From: Colius striatus
Taxonomy: Eukaryota; Chordata; Aves; Coliiformes; Coliidae
Reading direction: 5' to 3'
NCBI RefSeq assembly: GCF_028858725.1
Contig: NC_084790.1
Span: forward strand, 684,501-748,500
DNA length: 64,000 bases
Shown piece by piece: positions 36,601 through 45,930 of the stretch (the first letter of the stretch is position 1; each line of letters begins with the position of its first letter). The notes beneath the pieces were generated by a model, which was not told the origin of the DNA, did not search any database, and saw only the letters and a program-made list of their open reading frames with translations. The translations under genes and the position numbers were made by a program.

Positions 36601-39600
36601 GTGACATCCTGCCTGAGAGCCCTGTGTGCCCGGGTTCTGCTGAGCAGGGCTGTCCCCAGCACGCTCCCAAAGCCCCTGGGAGGGGAAGTGATGCAGAAGG
36701 AGCTTCTCTGGGGGTTATCTGGGGGGCACGGAGTGAGCCCAGCTCTGGGGGCTCTGCAGCAGCCCCTGGTTGGCTGGCACCAATGAAGCATCAGATGGGC
36801 TGATGAATACCCAGGTTGCTATGGCGACAGAGCTGGTGCTAAAGCAGCCCCTGTGCATCCCTCCCTGCACACACAGGGGCTGTCACACGGTGTGAGCGGG
36901 GCCAGGGGATGCTCCCCAGCCCAGAACCCCCAGCTCTGGCTGCAGGGAGCTCAGCAGTGCTGTGTGTGCAGAGCTGAGCTGTCTGCCAGCGCTCCACGGG
37001 CTGCAGGGTGGGCAGGCAGCCAGGGCCCGGGCACAGCCACCACACCGAGGCACTGCCATGGCACCACAGAGCCAGCCTGTGTGGAAAAGCCCTGCCCTCA
37101 CCCTGCCCAGCTGCTTTGTTGCTGGGATCCCCTCATAGAGTGAACACAGGTTTCCCACCCAGAAAACCAGTGAGCAGCCAGTGCTCTGCCAGGGAGGAGT
37201 TCCATCAGGCATGAGGGGAGCAAGAACAGAGACAGACTCCTCTGTTTGGAGCAAATAGGTGAATTGTGAGCTGCAAGAGGAGCAGAACTCGAGGAGCATC
37301 AGCAGTGGGTGCAGGAGCCTGATGCCTCCCAGCCAGCTCAGTGCTGCCTGAGCCTTGCTGTTCCCGGCCAGGCTGGGGGGAGGGAGGGGATTCATTAACA
37401 GCCCAAGTGTGCAAACAAGATGGGATGTGGATTATGGCTGAGGGGAAGTGCCTGAAGTGCTGACTCCACACCTCCTCTTGTCACGCCTGACTCTCTAGTC
37501 TCTCTTTTCCATAGCTTTGATCCGTGTCTGTGTGTGCCAGAGCTGCAGAGGGGCTGTGCAGCACCAACCAGCCCGTGTGTGTGCCAGGCGAGGAGCAGCC
37601 TGAGCAAACATCCGCCCTGCCAGACCTCAGAGCGGGTGGCACAAGGCAGGTTTTGAAAGCTGCTGCGGTTTAGGATGTTGTTGTGACGCTGTGCTGCGTG
37701 TGAGAGTCCCACAGCACGTGTGGCTCCATCCCCTGCTCATGCAGCTGCTCCCAAACCCCAGCCCGGGGTAACCTCTGCGCCCCGGTGTTGGTAACAGCTG
37801 TGGCATGAGGATGCTGCCAGCTGCAGCTTCAGGCCAGCACTGCAAAGGGGCTGCTGCATTTCCTCTGCAGTGCAGCAGCGTGGCCAGAGCCTGGCACCTG
37901 AGCTGGGGAAGGGGCTGGAGCACAGGTCAGGTGGAGTCACCATCCCTGGGGGTGTTTCAGAGCCGGGTGGGTGTTGCACTGAGGGCAATGGGCTGGTGGT
38001 GGATAGGGCTGGGACAGAGGCTGCATGCCATGGGCTGAAAGGTCTCTGCCAGCTGAAGCCATTCAATGATGAGGAACAGCTGAGGGAATGGGGGTGTTGA
38101 GCCTGGAGGAGAGGAGGCTGAAGGAAGACAGGAGCCCTCTCTGCAGCTCCTTACAGGAGGCTGCAGGAGCTGGGGATCAGGCTCTGCTCCCCAGTAATGA
38201 AGAACAAGAGGAAAGAGGCTCAAGTTGCCCCAGGTGAAGGTGAGATTGGAGCTGAGGCAGAACTGTTTCCCTGAGAGGGGTGTCAGCCCCTGTGCCAGGC
38301 TGCCCAGGGAGCTGGGGGAGTGCCCAGCCCTGGAGGGATCCCAGAGGTGCTGGGGGCTGTGGGTCAGTGCTGGGCTGGGCAGGGTGAGGGCAGGGCTGGC
38401 ACTGCAGCAGCTTCAAGGGCTTTGCCAACCAGAATGGTTCTGTGATTCCCTGCTGACAGCCCTGCAGTCAGTGCCTGGAGGCAAAGAGGCTGTGCAATGA
38501 TTCTCTCACATACACAGGATTGTGGCCTCCCAGAGAGACACAAGCCAGGGTGGGAGAAGGTGTTTTCTCCCTCTGATACAAAGAGGGATGAAGTGTCAGG
38601 AGTCACAGGGGTGATGCTGTCACCAGAGTCTTGTTTAGGGAAGTTTATGCTCTAGGTGTGTAAATCTCCTGTGGAAGGGGGACCCAGCACCCAAGAGGCA
38701 GCAGCAGAGCAGATGAAGCTGGGACAGCCCCGGTGTCTGTGGCACAGCTGAGAGCTCACACCTGAGGTGACACAGACTGCACACCTGAGCTTTTTCAGTG
38801 CAGTTTCACCTTTGCACACGTTGAGAGCCTGGATGTTCCTGCTTTTGGTCTCCATTGTGGCTTTAGTTCTCCCAGTGAGAGCTGTCACCTTCCCCTGCAG
38901 CCCCAGTGCCCCCAGTATCATTGTCTGCAGGCTGCAGAAAGCCACGGCTGCTCAGATGAGATATATCCCGTGCCCCACACACTTATCTCTCCTCAGAACA
39001 ACACAGCTGTGGCTCAGCTAGCTCAGTGTTTATTACCTGTGCCCCAGCCAGTGTTGTTGCAGACCCAGCTCGGTTTGTGTCCCCGTTTATAGCCGGGAGA
39101 GCGCAGGGCCCCAGCCTCTGCTGCCCAGCATCACTTCGGTCTCTGGTTGTCAGTAGGAAGCAGAGCCTTGAAAGCTGCCTTTTTTTAGACCTCTTTGGTT
39201 TCTCTCTCTGCTGCTGCTTACATATTTCCTTCGTGCAGGACGTAGCTGCTGCTGTTTTGGTTTGTGTTTTATAGGCTGCCTCCATCTGTGTGTTACTGTC
39301 AGGGCTGAGCCCCTCGGAGGCTGCAGCACCGACCTCTGCACCCTGTAACAGTTCTGCAGCTCCCAGTGCTTCCTCACAGCCTGTTTGCAGCTGCAGGCTC
39401 TCCTGAAGCCTTCCCCAGGTGGTGCACAGTGATGCTGTGCCTTTCCAGCACGAGCCTTCCATCTAGACTCTGCAAGGATTGGATGTTCAAGTGCTCTCAG
39501 GAATCCATCCCGTTAGGTTTGTCCCTGCTGAGCCTTGGTTTCACACTGCATGGCGTGCTCAGCCTCACTCCAATCCCTCTGCTTTGTTGCCAGGAAAATC

Positions 39601-42600
39601 AGGCACTTGCTGGACTCAGCTTTGCCCTCTTCTACCCAAATTTGGCTCCCTAAGAAGAGCTCCATGGCTGCTCCATGGCTGCACTGGCCAGTCGGGGTCA
39701 GCTGCTGTTCCTGGGGCTGCCTCACAGAGCTCAGGGAGACATGAAGAGTCTCATCTCTGGGCTCTGCTGCATTTTCACACCTCACCAGGGCCCCAGGTGA
39801 GCTGGGGCTGCTCTCAAGCATCACCTGCTGAACATTCCTTTCAGGTTCTCCTCTTGCACCTCTGTCTTCACCAAAACTCCCTCTGCCCTTTCTGCACTCT
39901 TCCCCTCCACCATTTCTCTCCCCACACTCCCTGGCCACGTTTGTTTGTGCTCAGTGGCTCTGACAGACATCTGGTGCCATTTCTGTGCCACTTGCCTCGT
40001 GTTTTCCCTCAGCTCCCACATTAAATGCTCAGCCCAGACTCTCCCATTTCACAGGCCAGTGTTCTGCTCCCACTGGGACTCATCTCTCCTCTGCTGCTTC
40101 CCCTTTTGCCAGCCCTTCCCTGGCTGTCTCAGCAGCTCACACCAGCTTTCCAGAGATGCTCAGGACAAGGTTCCCCTCGCTCAGGGGGCACAGGAATGTG
40201 TCCAGGAGGCTTTGGGAACCTCCCAAGGAGACTCCACACTCCCTGGGCAGGCAGGTTAAACGTCTTGACAGAGCACTTGGGTTTGGGTTTTCATTCTGGT
40301 GCTGGTTTGTGGGACCTGGGGCATGTCACTTAGCCCTCTGCACCGTGTGTCTTCAGCTGCAGAAGGCTCAGAAACACATTCAGTTCTGCCCTGGAGTCCT
40401 TAAATCACAAGGTTTTCTGCCTCTCCTACTAATAAATAGGAATATATACAAATGAATGTTGATAAATGAACAGAGGACACAAAGTGGTGATGTCTGTTAA
40501 CATTGAATGTTAATATGAACAGATACTGAGTGAGATCATCTGCAAAGGACTCATTTGGTCCTTCAAATTGTCAGGAGGCCAGAAGATGTTCCTAAGTAAT
40601 CCACACAGGTTCATTACATAGCAGGAACCATTGAGGTACTTAAGGAATGAAAGCATGGAGGGTGAAGGGAGGTGTGTGTCCAGGCCTGAAATTAAGCAGT
40701 GAATTAACTAGTGCAAACTCTGTGCCACCTTCATTTCACCCCAAGGACCTTCCCCCAGCTGAGTGGTGTTCCTCAGATGAGGAGGTGGAAGAGCCAAGTG
40801 CCAGGGTGGGATCATGCAGGGAAAGTCAGCTTTTAGCCCAGCTCTGAGTGGAAGTGGGACTTGTCTCCCTGCTGCTGCTGCCATCAGGGTCCTGCAGAGC
40901 ACCAGTGATCCCCAGAGGGTATTTTCACTCGGTGTTGCCCTTGTCTCTGAAGGACTTTGTTGGATTTCCACTGGACCATCTGCAGCTCAGACTCTGCCTG
41001 GGGGAAGCGTCCCCCTGGCTGTGCCACTTGGCAGAATCTCACTGTGCCAGTGCAGTACTGCAGATCCCTCTGGGGGCTGCTCTTGGATGCCACTCAAGAG
41101 CTGTCCTGTGCCCCCCCAGAAGCTGAAACCTCTTCTCACGTGAGGAGAAGCAACATGTGACCAAGGGTGAATGAGTCACGGTCTCACAGCCACAGGGCTC
41201 AAAATGCATCAATGACCTGATTTCCTTCTGATTCCCAGGCTGGCTCCTGCCTGTGGTCAAAGTGCAGGTCAATGACATTCCTCTCCCCTGCTTTGGGCTC
41301 CTCATCCCTGTGCAGAAGGGTCAGCAGGGTTTGACCATTAACTGCACCAAGCTCTCTGTCTTCATACCTATAACTGATGCTGGAGAGGAGGGAGGTCATT
41401 AGCACTTCACAGACACGCTGAAGCTGCTCTGCAGGCACGTGATGGCAGGGATCTCCCAGAGGCTCCTCCACGCCTGGGGCTCCTTCTCTTAAGACCTGGT
41501 AAAAATAGCAAACTAAGCAGGGATTTGAGCCTCAACTCACTGAGGCAAGAGTAAAGCAGCACTAAATACCTGGGACAACGTGAGGGCTTTGTGTGCTGCT
41601 GCCCTGCCAGGGCCCCTCCAACCAAACAGCTCCTGGGCTGGGAGCCCTGAGCACCTTCCTCATTCAGAAGCTGCATCAAAGTGTGACACAAAACAATCTG
41701 TTGATGAAGCAAAACAGTCTGTGCTGTGGGAAGGACCTGGGGGGAAATGCTGTGACAGTGGCTCAAGGGCTGGGCTCTGGGAGCTAAGTGCAGCAGAACA
41801 GAGATGCAGAGCACAGGGAGGGGGGGAGCTGAGGCTACTGGGTCTTTCAGCTGCTCAGGGTGATGCTGAGAAATGCTGCAAACTGAGGAATCTGAAGTGC
41901 AAGTGAGGTCCCAGGACAGATTCCCAGAGGCCAAGGCCTGGAGTGTCTCCTCCTGCTTCCCCAGAGGGAGTGGCTGGAGCTGCTGCAGGTGCTTCTCCTA
42001 CAGATCCCCTCTCCTGATGCACTTCACCTGCTCTTCACTGCAAAGGGCTCCTGGCTGGAGCTTGTGCAGCAACTTGGCCACATTTTATCTATATCCTCTC
42101 ATCCCCAGCCCTGGGGAGCAGCTGTGATTTCACACAGTCCCACAGTGCTGGAAGGGCCCTGCAGAGCTGCTCCAGCCCCAGCCCTGCTCCAGCAGCTTCC
42201 CCTGGCTCAGGGGGCACAGGAACGTGTCCAGGTGGGGTTGGGAACCTCCTGAGGAGCCTCCACACCCTCCCTGGGCAGCCTGGGCTCCCTCACCTCAGCA
42301 CCAAAGGAGCTTCTCCTGTGCCAGTGGCACTGCCTGTGTGCCAGCCTGTGCCCATCACCCTTTGTCCTGGTACTGGCCACCACACACCAAACACTGGCCC
42401 CAGGCTCTGACACCCACCTTTAGGGATTGATCAGCCTTGATGGGTCCCCTCTCAGCCTTCTCTTCCCCATGCTGAACAGCCCCAGGTCCTGCAGCCTTTC
42501 CTCTGCTTATGGTACAAGGAGAAGTCTGTGATCTAGTCCCCCCTTGCAGAGGGGACACCCCAGAGCAGGGATGAGCATCCCTCTGGCCATGCTGTGGGTG

Positions 42601-43152
42601 ACCCAAAGAGCCCAGGCAAACCCCGTTTGGGTGCCAGAGACTCCCGAGAGTCACTTCTAGCACCAAAGCTGGGTTTAAGGGTCAAAAAGCTGGGGCACGT
42701 TTTGCAGGGGCAAGCTTTTGTCTGAGCCTGTCTGCCTGGAGCGGGAAGTGCTAAACCCAGCAGCCCTGCCTGTGCTTCTGCTGGCTGTTCCATGCTGGGC
42801 CTCCAGTCCCTGAGCTCTGAGCAGGGGCTGTCAGCATCAGACCCATTAGCCGAGGCCACCAAGAGCCACGGGGACACATCTCCCTGCGTGGGACACCTCC
42901 AGGTGGGGCAGAGGGCTGAGGTTTGGGGGCGTCCCCAGCCCCCAGCCCCCCGGGCAGCCCCTCGCCCCTGACCCCGCTCCTCCCTTTGCCGGCAGCGAGA
43001 GGCGTCCCCTGCGCGTGAGCGTGGCGCACCCGGTGCCCTGCAGCCTGCACGGGAGGAAATGCACCGTGGCCGTGGAGACCAGCAGCAGCCAGGCGCAGCC
43101 GGACTTCACCAAGCACCGCTCGGGCTTCGTGCTCTGCGTGCCGGGGCATTAA
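448..43152 (+). CDS. MYO1D: MYO1D, unconventional myosin-Id, C-terminal part (join of seven exons)
   Basis: The coding join is 448-655, 9927-10150, 11242-11386, 11921-12025, 14156-14269, 17925-18079 and 42996-43152. It gives 368 residues plus the last base of an Arg codon, and ends in TAA. All junctions are GT-AG and phases match across each intron. The product is a monomeric class I myosin that moves on actin and binds acidic membrane lipids through its tail; it acts in endosomal traffic and left-right asymmetry (family knowledge). In order the window encodes the end of the motor domain and converter ([30 protein letters not shown]), an IQ motif across the first junction ([16 protein letters not shown]), a second weaker IQ-like stretch, then the TH1 tail ([11 protein letters not shown] to the C-terminal GFVLCVPGH). 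The human protein is about 1006 residues, so the first 640 or so lie upstream of the window. It converges on CDK5R1, as in human. The nearest alternative would be MYO1G, but the tail matches MYO1D much better. Confidence 0.97.
1112..1117 (+). promoter_or_regulatory. Possible intronic poly(A) signal AATAAA
   Basis: A canonical AATAAA lies 28 nt after the stop of the frame that reads through the 655/656 donor. It could end a short MYO1D transcript. AATAAA is common by chance, so this is only a candidate. Confidence 0.3.
4047..4100. repeat. Short tandem repeat, 18 bp x 3
   Basis: The unit GTGCCAGGCAGCCCCTGA occurs three times in a row without change, at 4047, 4065 and 4083. It lies in a MYO1D intron. 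Confidence 0.9.
6866..6940 (+). mobile_element. CR1-like LINE 3' fragment
   Basis: The stretch from CTCTGGAGACATTCCAAACC to the following GGCAGGGGAGC resembles the conserved 3' part of avian CR1 elements (the TGGAGACATTC and CCTGGATGAGTTCCTGTG region). It is heavily truncated and non-coding. The boundaries are approximate. Confidence 0.7.
9927..10150 (+). CDS. MYO1D: MYO1D exon: IQ region
   Basis: The exon starts in phase 0 with GTG TGG AGG (VWRG) after the acceptor TCTTAG and ends in phase 2 at CAC AG, before GTACAA. It encodes the second half of IQ motif 1 ([13 protein letters not shown]), a second degenerate IQ-like helix ([12 protein letters not shown]) and the linker to the tail ([15 protein letters not shown]). 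IQ motifs bind calmodulin light chains in this family. It is GC-richer than the surrounding intron. Confidence 0.96.
10151..11241 (+). other. MYO1D intron of 1.1 kb
   Basis: Donor GTACAA, acceptor TTTTGTGGCAG. I see no repeat or exon inside. Confidence 0.85.
11242..11386 (+). CDS. MYO1D: MYO1D exon: start of the TH1 tail
   Basis: The first base completes the Arg codon split by the preceding intron; 48 whole codons follow, ending in phase 0 before GTGAGT. The exon encodes [14 protein letters not shown], then the conserved [16 protein letters not shown] at the start of the TH1 (myosin tail homology 1) domain. Confidence 0.96.
11387..11920 (+). other. MYO1D intron of 534 bp
   Basis: Donor GTGAGT, acceptor GCTCTTTCAG. 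Nothing else is recognised in it. Confidence 0.85.
11921..12025 (+). CDS. MYO1D: MYO1D exon: TH1 tail
   Basis: Exactly 35 codons in phase 0. They encode [20 protein letters not shown] and, further on, the conserved VLFSCHVRK. The donor GTAAGC is strong. This segment is part of the lipid-binding TH1 domain. Confidence 0.97.
13065..13470 (-). mobile_element. CR1-like LINE 3' fragment, reverse orientation
   Basis: Landmarks of reversed CR1 are visible in order: CCTCCCTGGGCAGCCTGGGC, a segment with GCACCAAAGGAGCTTCT, then AGGCTGAACAGCCCCAGTTC and CCCTCTCCAGCAGTTCC. The copy shares long stretches with those at 18700-19075 and 42128-42560. It is truncated and non-coding. Confidence 0.88.
13979..14030 (+). 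mobile_element. Short CR1-like scrap, plus orientation
   Basis: About 50 bp (CAGGAGGAGAAACTCCTTTG followed by a segment ending GGAGCCCTGGCCCAGGCT) match the middle of the CR1 copy at 18700-19075. It abuts the 62-bp duplication before the next MYO1D exon. Confidence 0.75.
14029..14152. repeat. 62-bp tandem duplication next to a MYO1D acceptor
   Basis: Two near-identical 62-bp copies begin with CTGCAGAGCTGTGTTCTGCA at 14029 and 14091. The second runs into the true acceptor (TTTCCAG at 14149-14155). The start of copy 2 therefore carries an acceptor-like CTTCTTTGCTGCAG about 60 bp before the real exon. Confidence 0.93.
14156..14269 (+). CDS. MYO1D: MYO1D exon: TH1 tail
   Basis: Exactly 38 codons in phase 0, from [20 protein letters not shown] to MKTIPLYN, ended by the strong donor GTAAGT. 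This is the conserved beta-rich core of the TH1 lipid-binding domain. Confidence 0.97.
14270..17924 (+). other. MYO1D intron of 3.7 kb
   Basis: No repeat family or exon is recognised. An AT-rich stretch near 17,330-17,520 contains an octamer/homeodomain composite site (see findings). The acceptor is CTCCCTCTCCACAG. Confidence 0.8.
17925..18079 (+). CDS. MYO1D: MYO1D exon: TH1 tail
   Basis: Fifty-one codons plus two bases, beginning [20 protein letters not shown] and ending LTSHFK plus AG. The split codon is completed as AG|C (Ser) by the last exon. The donor is GTCAGT, with C at +3, which is weaker than the other donors of this gene and precedes the 25-kb intron. Confidence 0.96.
18700..19075 (+). 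mobile_element. CR1-like LINE 3' fragment, plus orientation
   Basis: Typical CR1 landmarks run in order: GGGGCTGTTCAGGCTGGAGA, a segment with GCAATGCTGATCC, then AAGCTCCTTTGGTGCTGAGG, AGGCTGCCCAGGGAGGGTG and TCCCAACCCCAGCTGGACAC. It is about 375 bp, non-coding and truncated. The boundaries are approximate. Confidence 0.9.
22085..22320. promoter_or_regulatory. AT-rich island, candidate conserved non-coding element
   Basis: This stretch of about 235 bp is much richer in A and T than its surroundings. It contains two GATA sites (TTATCT at 22090 and 22098), ATTAAT at 22143, TAATCC at 22154 and TAATTA at 22287. Motif clustering of this kind is typical of developmental enhancers, but conservation cannot be judged from one sequence. 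Confidence 0.3.
22636..22710 (-). mobile_element. CR1-like LINE 3' end, reverse orientation
   Basis: The run TTGGAAAGGTCTTTAAAGTC, then CTGGAGTCCAAGCCC, is the reverse complement of the CR1 3' end that reads TTGGACT...GACCTTTCCAACC. Only a short piece remains, with approximate limits. Confidence 0.75.
24440..24700 (-). mobile_element. CR1-like LINE 3' fragment, reverse orientation
   Basis: It shares blocks with the copies at 48680 and 56715: GGGCTGGGCACTCCCCCAGC, CAGGGAAACAGCTCTGCCTC, GTTTCCTCTTGTCCTGTCAC and AGCCTCCTGTCAGG. It is non-coding and in reverse orientation. Confidence 0.9.
25680..25830. repeat. Tandem repeat, 30/31 bp x 5
   Basis: Five copies start with CCTGCTCAGTGG at 25680, 25711, 25741, 25772 and 25802. 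The 31- and 30-bp forms differ by one C (GGCAGCAGC versus GGAGCAGC). The order is 31, 30, 31, 30, 30, suggesting a duplicated dimer. Confidence 0.93.
28047..28556. repeat. Intronic minisatellite, 34 bp x 15
   Basis: Fifteen complete units of exactly 34 bp plus a partial sixteenth. Each starts GGTAACCCCA and contains GCCCATCACTG and TCCCCAG. Variation is almost confined to two dinucleotides: CACGTG / CATGTG / CACATG, and GCCGTCC / GCCATCC / GCTGTCC. It lies in the last intron of MYO1D. Confidence 0.97.
29805..29852. repeat. Short tandem repeat, 16 bp x 3
   Basis: The unit GCTCTGCCCTGCTGGG occurs at 29805 and 29821, with a one-base variant (GCTGTG) at 29837. Confidence 0.9.
30052..30120 (+). 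mobile_element. CR1-like LINE 3' end, plus orientation
   Basis: The piece CACCGATGATCTTTCAAAGC, then CCCTTCCAACCC, matches the canonical CR1 3' end (GATGATCTTTAAGGTCCCTT). Only the terminal 70 bp or so is left. Confidence 0.75.
38066..38455 (+). mobile_element. CR1-like LINE 3' fragment, plus orientation
   Basis: Landmarks in order: GGGGGTGTTGAGCCTGGAGG, GCTGCAGGAGCTGGGGATCA, GCAGAACTGTTTCCCTGAGA, GTGCCAGGCTGCCCAGGGAG, and the 3' end GCCAACCAGAATGGTTCTGT. It is about 390 bp and one of the most complete copies in the window. Confidence 0.92.
40170..40255 (-). mobile_element. CR1-like fragment, reverse orientation
   Basis: The block GGGGCACAGGAATGTGTCCA, then GGGAACCTCCCAAGGAG and CTCCCTGGGCAGGCAG, matches the copy at 42180-42280 in the same orientation. 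It is about 85 bp. Confidence 0.8.
42128..42560 (-). mobile_element. CR1-like LINE 3' fragment, reverse orientation
   Basis: Landmarks: CAGTCCCACAGTGCTGGAAG, GGGGCACAGGAACGTGTCCA, CACCCTCCCTGGGCAGCCTG, CACCAAAGGAGCTTCTCCTG, and ATGCTGAACAGCCCCAGGTC. It is the reverse of the family also seen at 18700-19075. The limit beyond about 42,520 is uncertain. Confidence 0.9.
42996..43152 (+). CDS. MYO1D: MYO1D last coding exon: C-terminus
   Basis: The acceptor TTTGCCGGCAG is followed by C, which completes the split Ser codon. Then come 51 codons from [20 protein letters not shown] to GFVLCVPGH, and TAA. The pattern PVxCSLHGxKCTVxVET, then QPDFTKxRSGF, is the conserved C-terminal TH1 segment of MYO1D. 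The exon is very GC-rich compared with earlier exons of the gene. Confidence 0.97.
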
Positions 43153-45010
43153 CGGGGGCAGGAGACACGAGCGGGGGCTGCCGCTGCCCCCGGCCCGCCG
43201 CGGGATGCGCTCGGACACGCTCGGCTGGGACTGGGGCACCGGCCGCTAAAGGTGGAACAAAGCCCGGGCTCGGAGAGGGCTTGATCGCCACGTGAAGGCT
43301 TAAAAACGGCCGGTGAGCTGCATCCATCTCACAGAACGGGCCAGAGCAGCAGGGCAGTGCTTCTGGTCCGAAGGTGCATCTATAGGCACCTGCACCCTTT
43401 CCCCCGTTGCCCACGGCCAGCTCTCACACCCTCTGCTGATCCCTCCTGGGGTTAGATCTCGCGTATCCTTTGTTTTTTGCAAGATTCTGCAGCCTCCAGC
43501 TGAGGAACCAAAGATCCTGGGCTCAGGGAGCCCCGTGCTGCAAGCCCCAGCCCCGGCGAGGTGGGGGCTGGAGGGGCTGAGCCTGCACCTTCCACCGCCC
43601 AGCACACGCCAGCGGGGAACACAGCCCCGGCCGCTGCCTGAGCTCAGGAAGCCACTGAGAGCCCCGGGCTGGGGGCAGGCCCACTGCCAGAACGGAGAGT
43701 GGGACAGTGCAGAGCTTTTATGCCTTTAATCCTGCAGCATTCTGCCTTAATTACCCTCTCCAATGACCTGAAAAGCCAGTGGTCCTGTTCAGACCAAGTG
43801 GCTGAATGCTGAGCCCCGGTGCTGGGGGCTGAGGCTGCAGCTCTTTGGCTTCACACTGAACCTCTGGGCACATCCATCCATGCCCCTCTCTCCATCCCTC
43901 CCTCCACCCTCCACGGGTGGCACCGTGGCTTCTCCAGTGGCACCCAAACCCAGCCAAGCTGGAGCTGGGTGTTTGCAAGAGGGCTCCACAGACTAAGGAG
44001 CTCTTCATTTCTGCTGCATCGTGGGGCTGTGTGTGCTGAGTCCTGGCACTGCTGGTCAGGTCAGGATCTGCAGCAGGGCTGGTGGGGGGAGCCCAGCCTA
44101 GGAATCACCCACCTCCAGCCCAGGGAGCGCAGCTTTGATGAGCATGGGAAGAACTGGGAAGCCTGGAAAGGGCTTCTCACCTGCCAGCCTGCAGGGGAGG
44201 GTTTCCCAAAGCCACGGACACAGGGACTGTGCCACACCAAGCCCCAGAGTGTGGAGGGATCCTGCATGGGGGGATCCTGCACAGAGAGCTCTGCTCGTCA
44301 GGTCCAACCCACATCCTCAGGAAGCAGCTCCTCCAGCTCCTGGCCAAGTCACCCACCACCCCAGCCCAGCCACACCAAGGGCTCCTCACCTTGTCAAGCA
44401 CCTCCCACGAGCGGCTCAGGACCAGCGAGGCCCCTGCACCTCCTCCTGTAGCCCCCAGCACCAGCTCCTCGCCGCCAGTGCCTCGGGACAGCCCAGCCCG
44501 CGTCTGCCTCCTCCCAGGAAAGCTCCAGAAGGCAGAAACCCGGCTGCTGCTGTGCCTTTCTCCTTGCACTCCTCGCTTTCTGCACCTCCTTGGCCAGCCC
44601 TGCCCCAGGAGCAGCGACCTGCAGCCAGGCAGCAGCAGGAGCTCCGTGGGCCCTGCGAGCAAGTGCAGGGCAGGTCCAACCTACGAGATGGCAACATTGG
44701 AGGTGATGAGATGTGTCTTTATGAAATGTAGCTGTTCCTGTTCTGGTTTTATAGAGAGAGAGATATATAGAGATATATAAAGTATATATTCCTGGTTATT
44801 CCCATAAATTAACTAGCCCTGAATGGGGTTTTGCTCTTCAGCCTGGGGCAATGCTGCTGCAATGATCCAATGCTGCAATGAACCTCTGGGGGGGTTGAAT
44901 TGCCGGTATTTTAACGTGTAAAAAAGCAGTAAATCAAACAATCCCTCTACTATGCTGCACCTGGGCTCTGGTTTCCATCCTTCACCGCAATAAACAACCC
45001 CCCAGGAGCT
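43153..45010 (+). other. MYO1D: MYO1D 3'UTR (end inferred)
   Basis: The UTR runs from the TAA to shortly after AATAAA at 44989-44994. It contains an (AG)/(AT) rich stretch at 44750-44790. The end is inferred from the poly(A) signal. A second AATAAA on this strand (45315-45320) could extend it into the opposing gene. Confidence 0.65.
44989..44994 (+). terminator. MYO1D: MYO1D poly(A) signal AATAAA
   Basis: The first canonical AATAAA on the + strand after the MYO1D stop, 1.84 kb downstream of it. Confidence 0.65.
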
Positions 45011-45199
45011 GCATCCACGGTGCTGCTGCCCCTTTCTGCCCCGGGAACACGATGCAGGGATGGGAAGGGGAGCTGGGCATCCCCAGCACCCCGTGTGTCA
45101 CCCCAGGCTGCTGGGAGGCTCCTCCCCAGCCCTGCAGCCCTCCGAGCCCGGGGCTGACCCCGAGGCCTTAAAGCCCGCAGCAGCAAAGCCAATTTCCCC

Positions 45200-45235
45200 A
45201 GGGGAGGGGAAGGAGAGGGGAGGGGAGGGGGGGAG
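45200..45235 (+). promoter_or_regulatory. G-rich tract between convergent 3' ends
   Basis: The + strand is almost pure G/A here, with repeated GGGGAGGGG cores that resemble the MAZ pause/termination element. It lies about 210 bp after the MYO1D poly(A) signal and 55 bp beyond the CDK5R1 one. The role as terminator is inference. Confidence 0.4.
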
Positions 45236-45290
45236 ATGCAGAAAAGAGCCTGCCATGAGCTGCTGCCGGGTAATGGATGGTCAGTGCAGT

Positions 45291-45296
45291 TTTATT
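45291..45296 (-). terminator. CDK5R1: CDK5R1 poly(A) signal
   Basis: TTTATT on the + strand is AATAAA on the - strand. It is the only canonical signal I find between the CDK5R1 stop and the MYO1D 3' end. Confidence 0.7.
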
Positions 45297-45390
45297 TCAT
45301 CAGCACAGTACAAAAATAAATAAAAAGAAGGGGTGGGGGGTAGATGGCAGGCACACGGAGCCCCACGACACAGGCGCCGGGTTATCCACC

Positions 45391-45421
45391 ACACACACCT
45401 ACAAACACACCACACACACAC
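45391..45421. repeat. CA-rich simple repeat
   Basis: An interrupted (CA)n run inside the CDK5R1 3'UTR; the other strand is (GT)-rich. Confidence 0.8.
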
Positions 45422-45766
45422 AGTGAGACGAGTATAAATTAATCCAGTAACAACACCCACCAATTTGGTCAACAAAGAGCTACAGAAGAGATTGCACTAA
45501 AAAAAATGAGAGAGGAAAAGAAAAAGGTCTGTACAGACAACGGTGTCAGCGGGGTCCCACGGGCAGCGGCCACAGCATCCCTCCCTCTGAAACGCCCCAC
45601 GGGCCTGAACCCAGCCACAGCTGTGCACACGGAGGGGGAAAGAAAAAACACACACACAGAGGAAAAAATCGAGAATGGTTAAAAGCCAGAAGCAGCAGGA
45701 GGTGCCTGGGCCTGCCGGGCTCAGCGCTGCGGCACCGCGCTGCCGGCGCATCCTGGGCACGGGGCA

Positions 45767-45835
45767 TCCTACAGGCAGCTGGGTGGCAATCCTACAGGCA
45801 GCTGGGTGGCAATCCTACAGGCAGCTGGGTGGCAG
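45767..45835. repeat. Tandem repeat, 23 bp x 3
   Basis: Three units beginning TCCTACAGGCAGCTGGGTGG at 45767, 45790 and 45813. The region leads through degenerate units (45836-45930) into the 30-bp array. Confidence 0.92.
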
Positions 45836-45930
45836 TCCTACAGCCATCTCTGGTTGTCGTTATTTTCCAGCCATCCTCTCTGGGTATCACTTTCCAGCCA
45901 GCTCTGGGTGTCATTTTTATACAGCCATCA

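Larger units (their letters stand above)
18080..42995 (+). other. Last MYO1D intron, 24.9 kb
   Basis: The intron holds CR1-like fragments (18700-19075, 22636-22710, 24440-24700, 30052-30120, 38066-38455, 40170-40255, 42128-42560), tandem repeats (25680-25830, 28047-28556, 29805-29852), and an AT-rich island at 22085-22320. No nested gene was recognised: open frames in it lack conserved motifs, and several run through repeats. Stretches not listed separately show nothing I can name. Confidence 0.85.
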
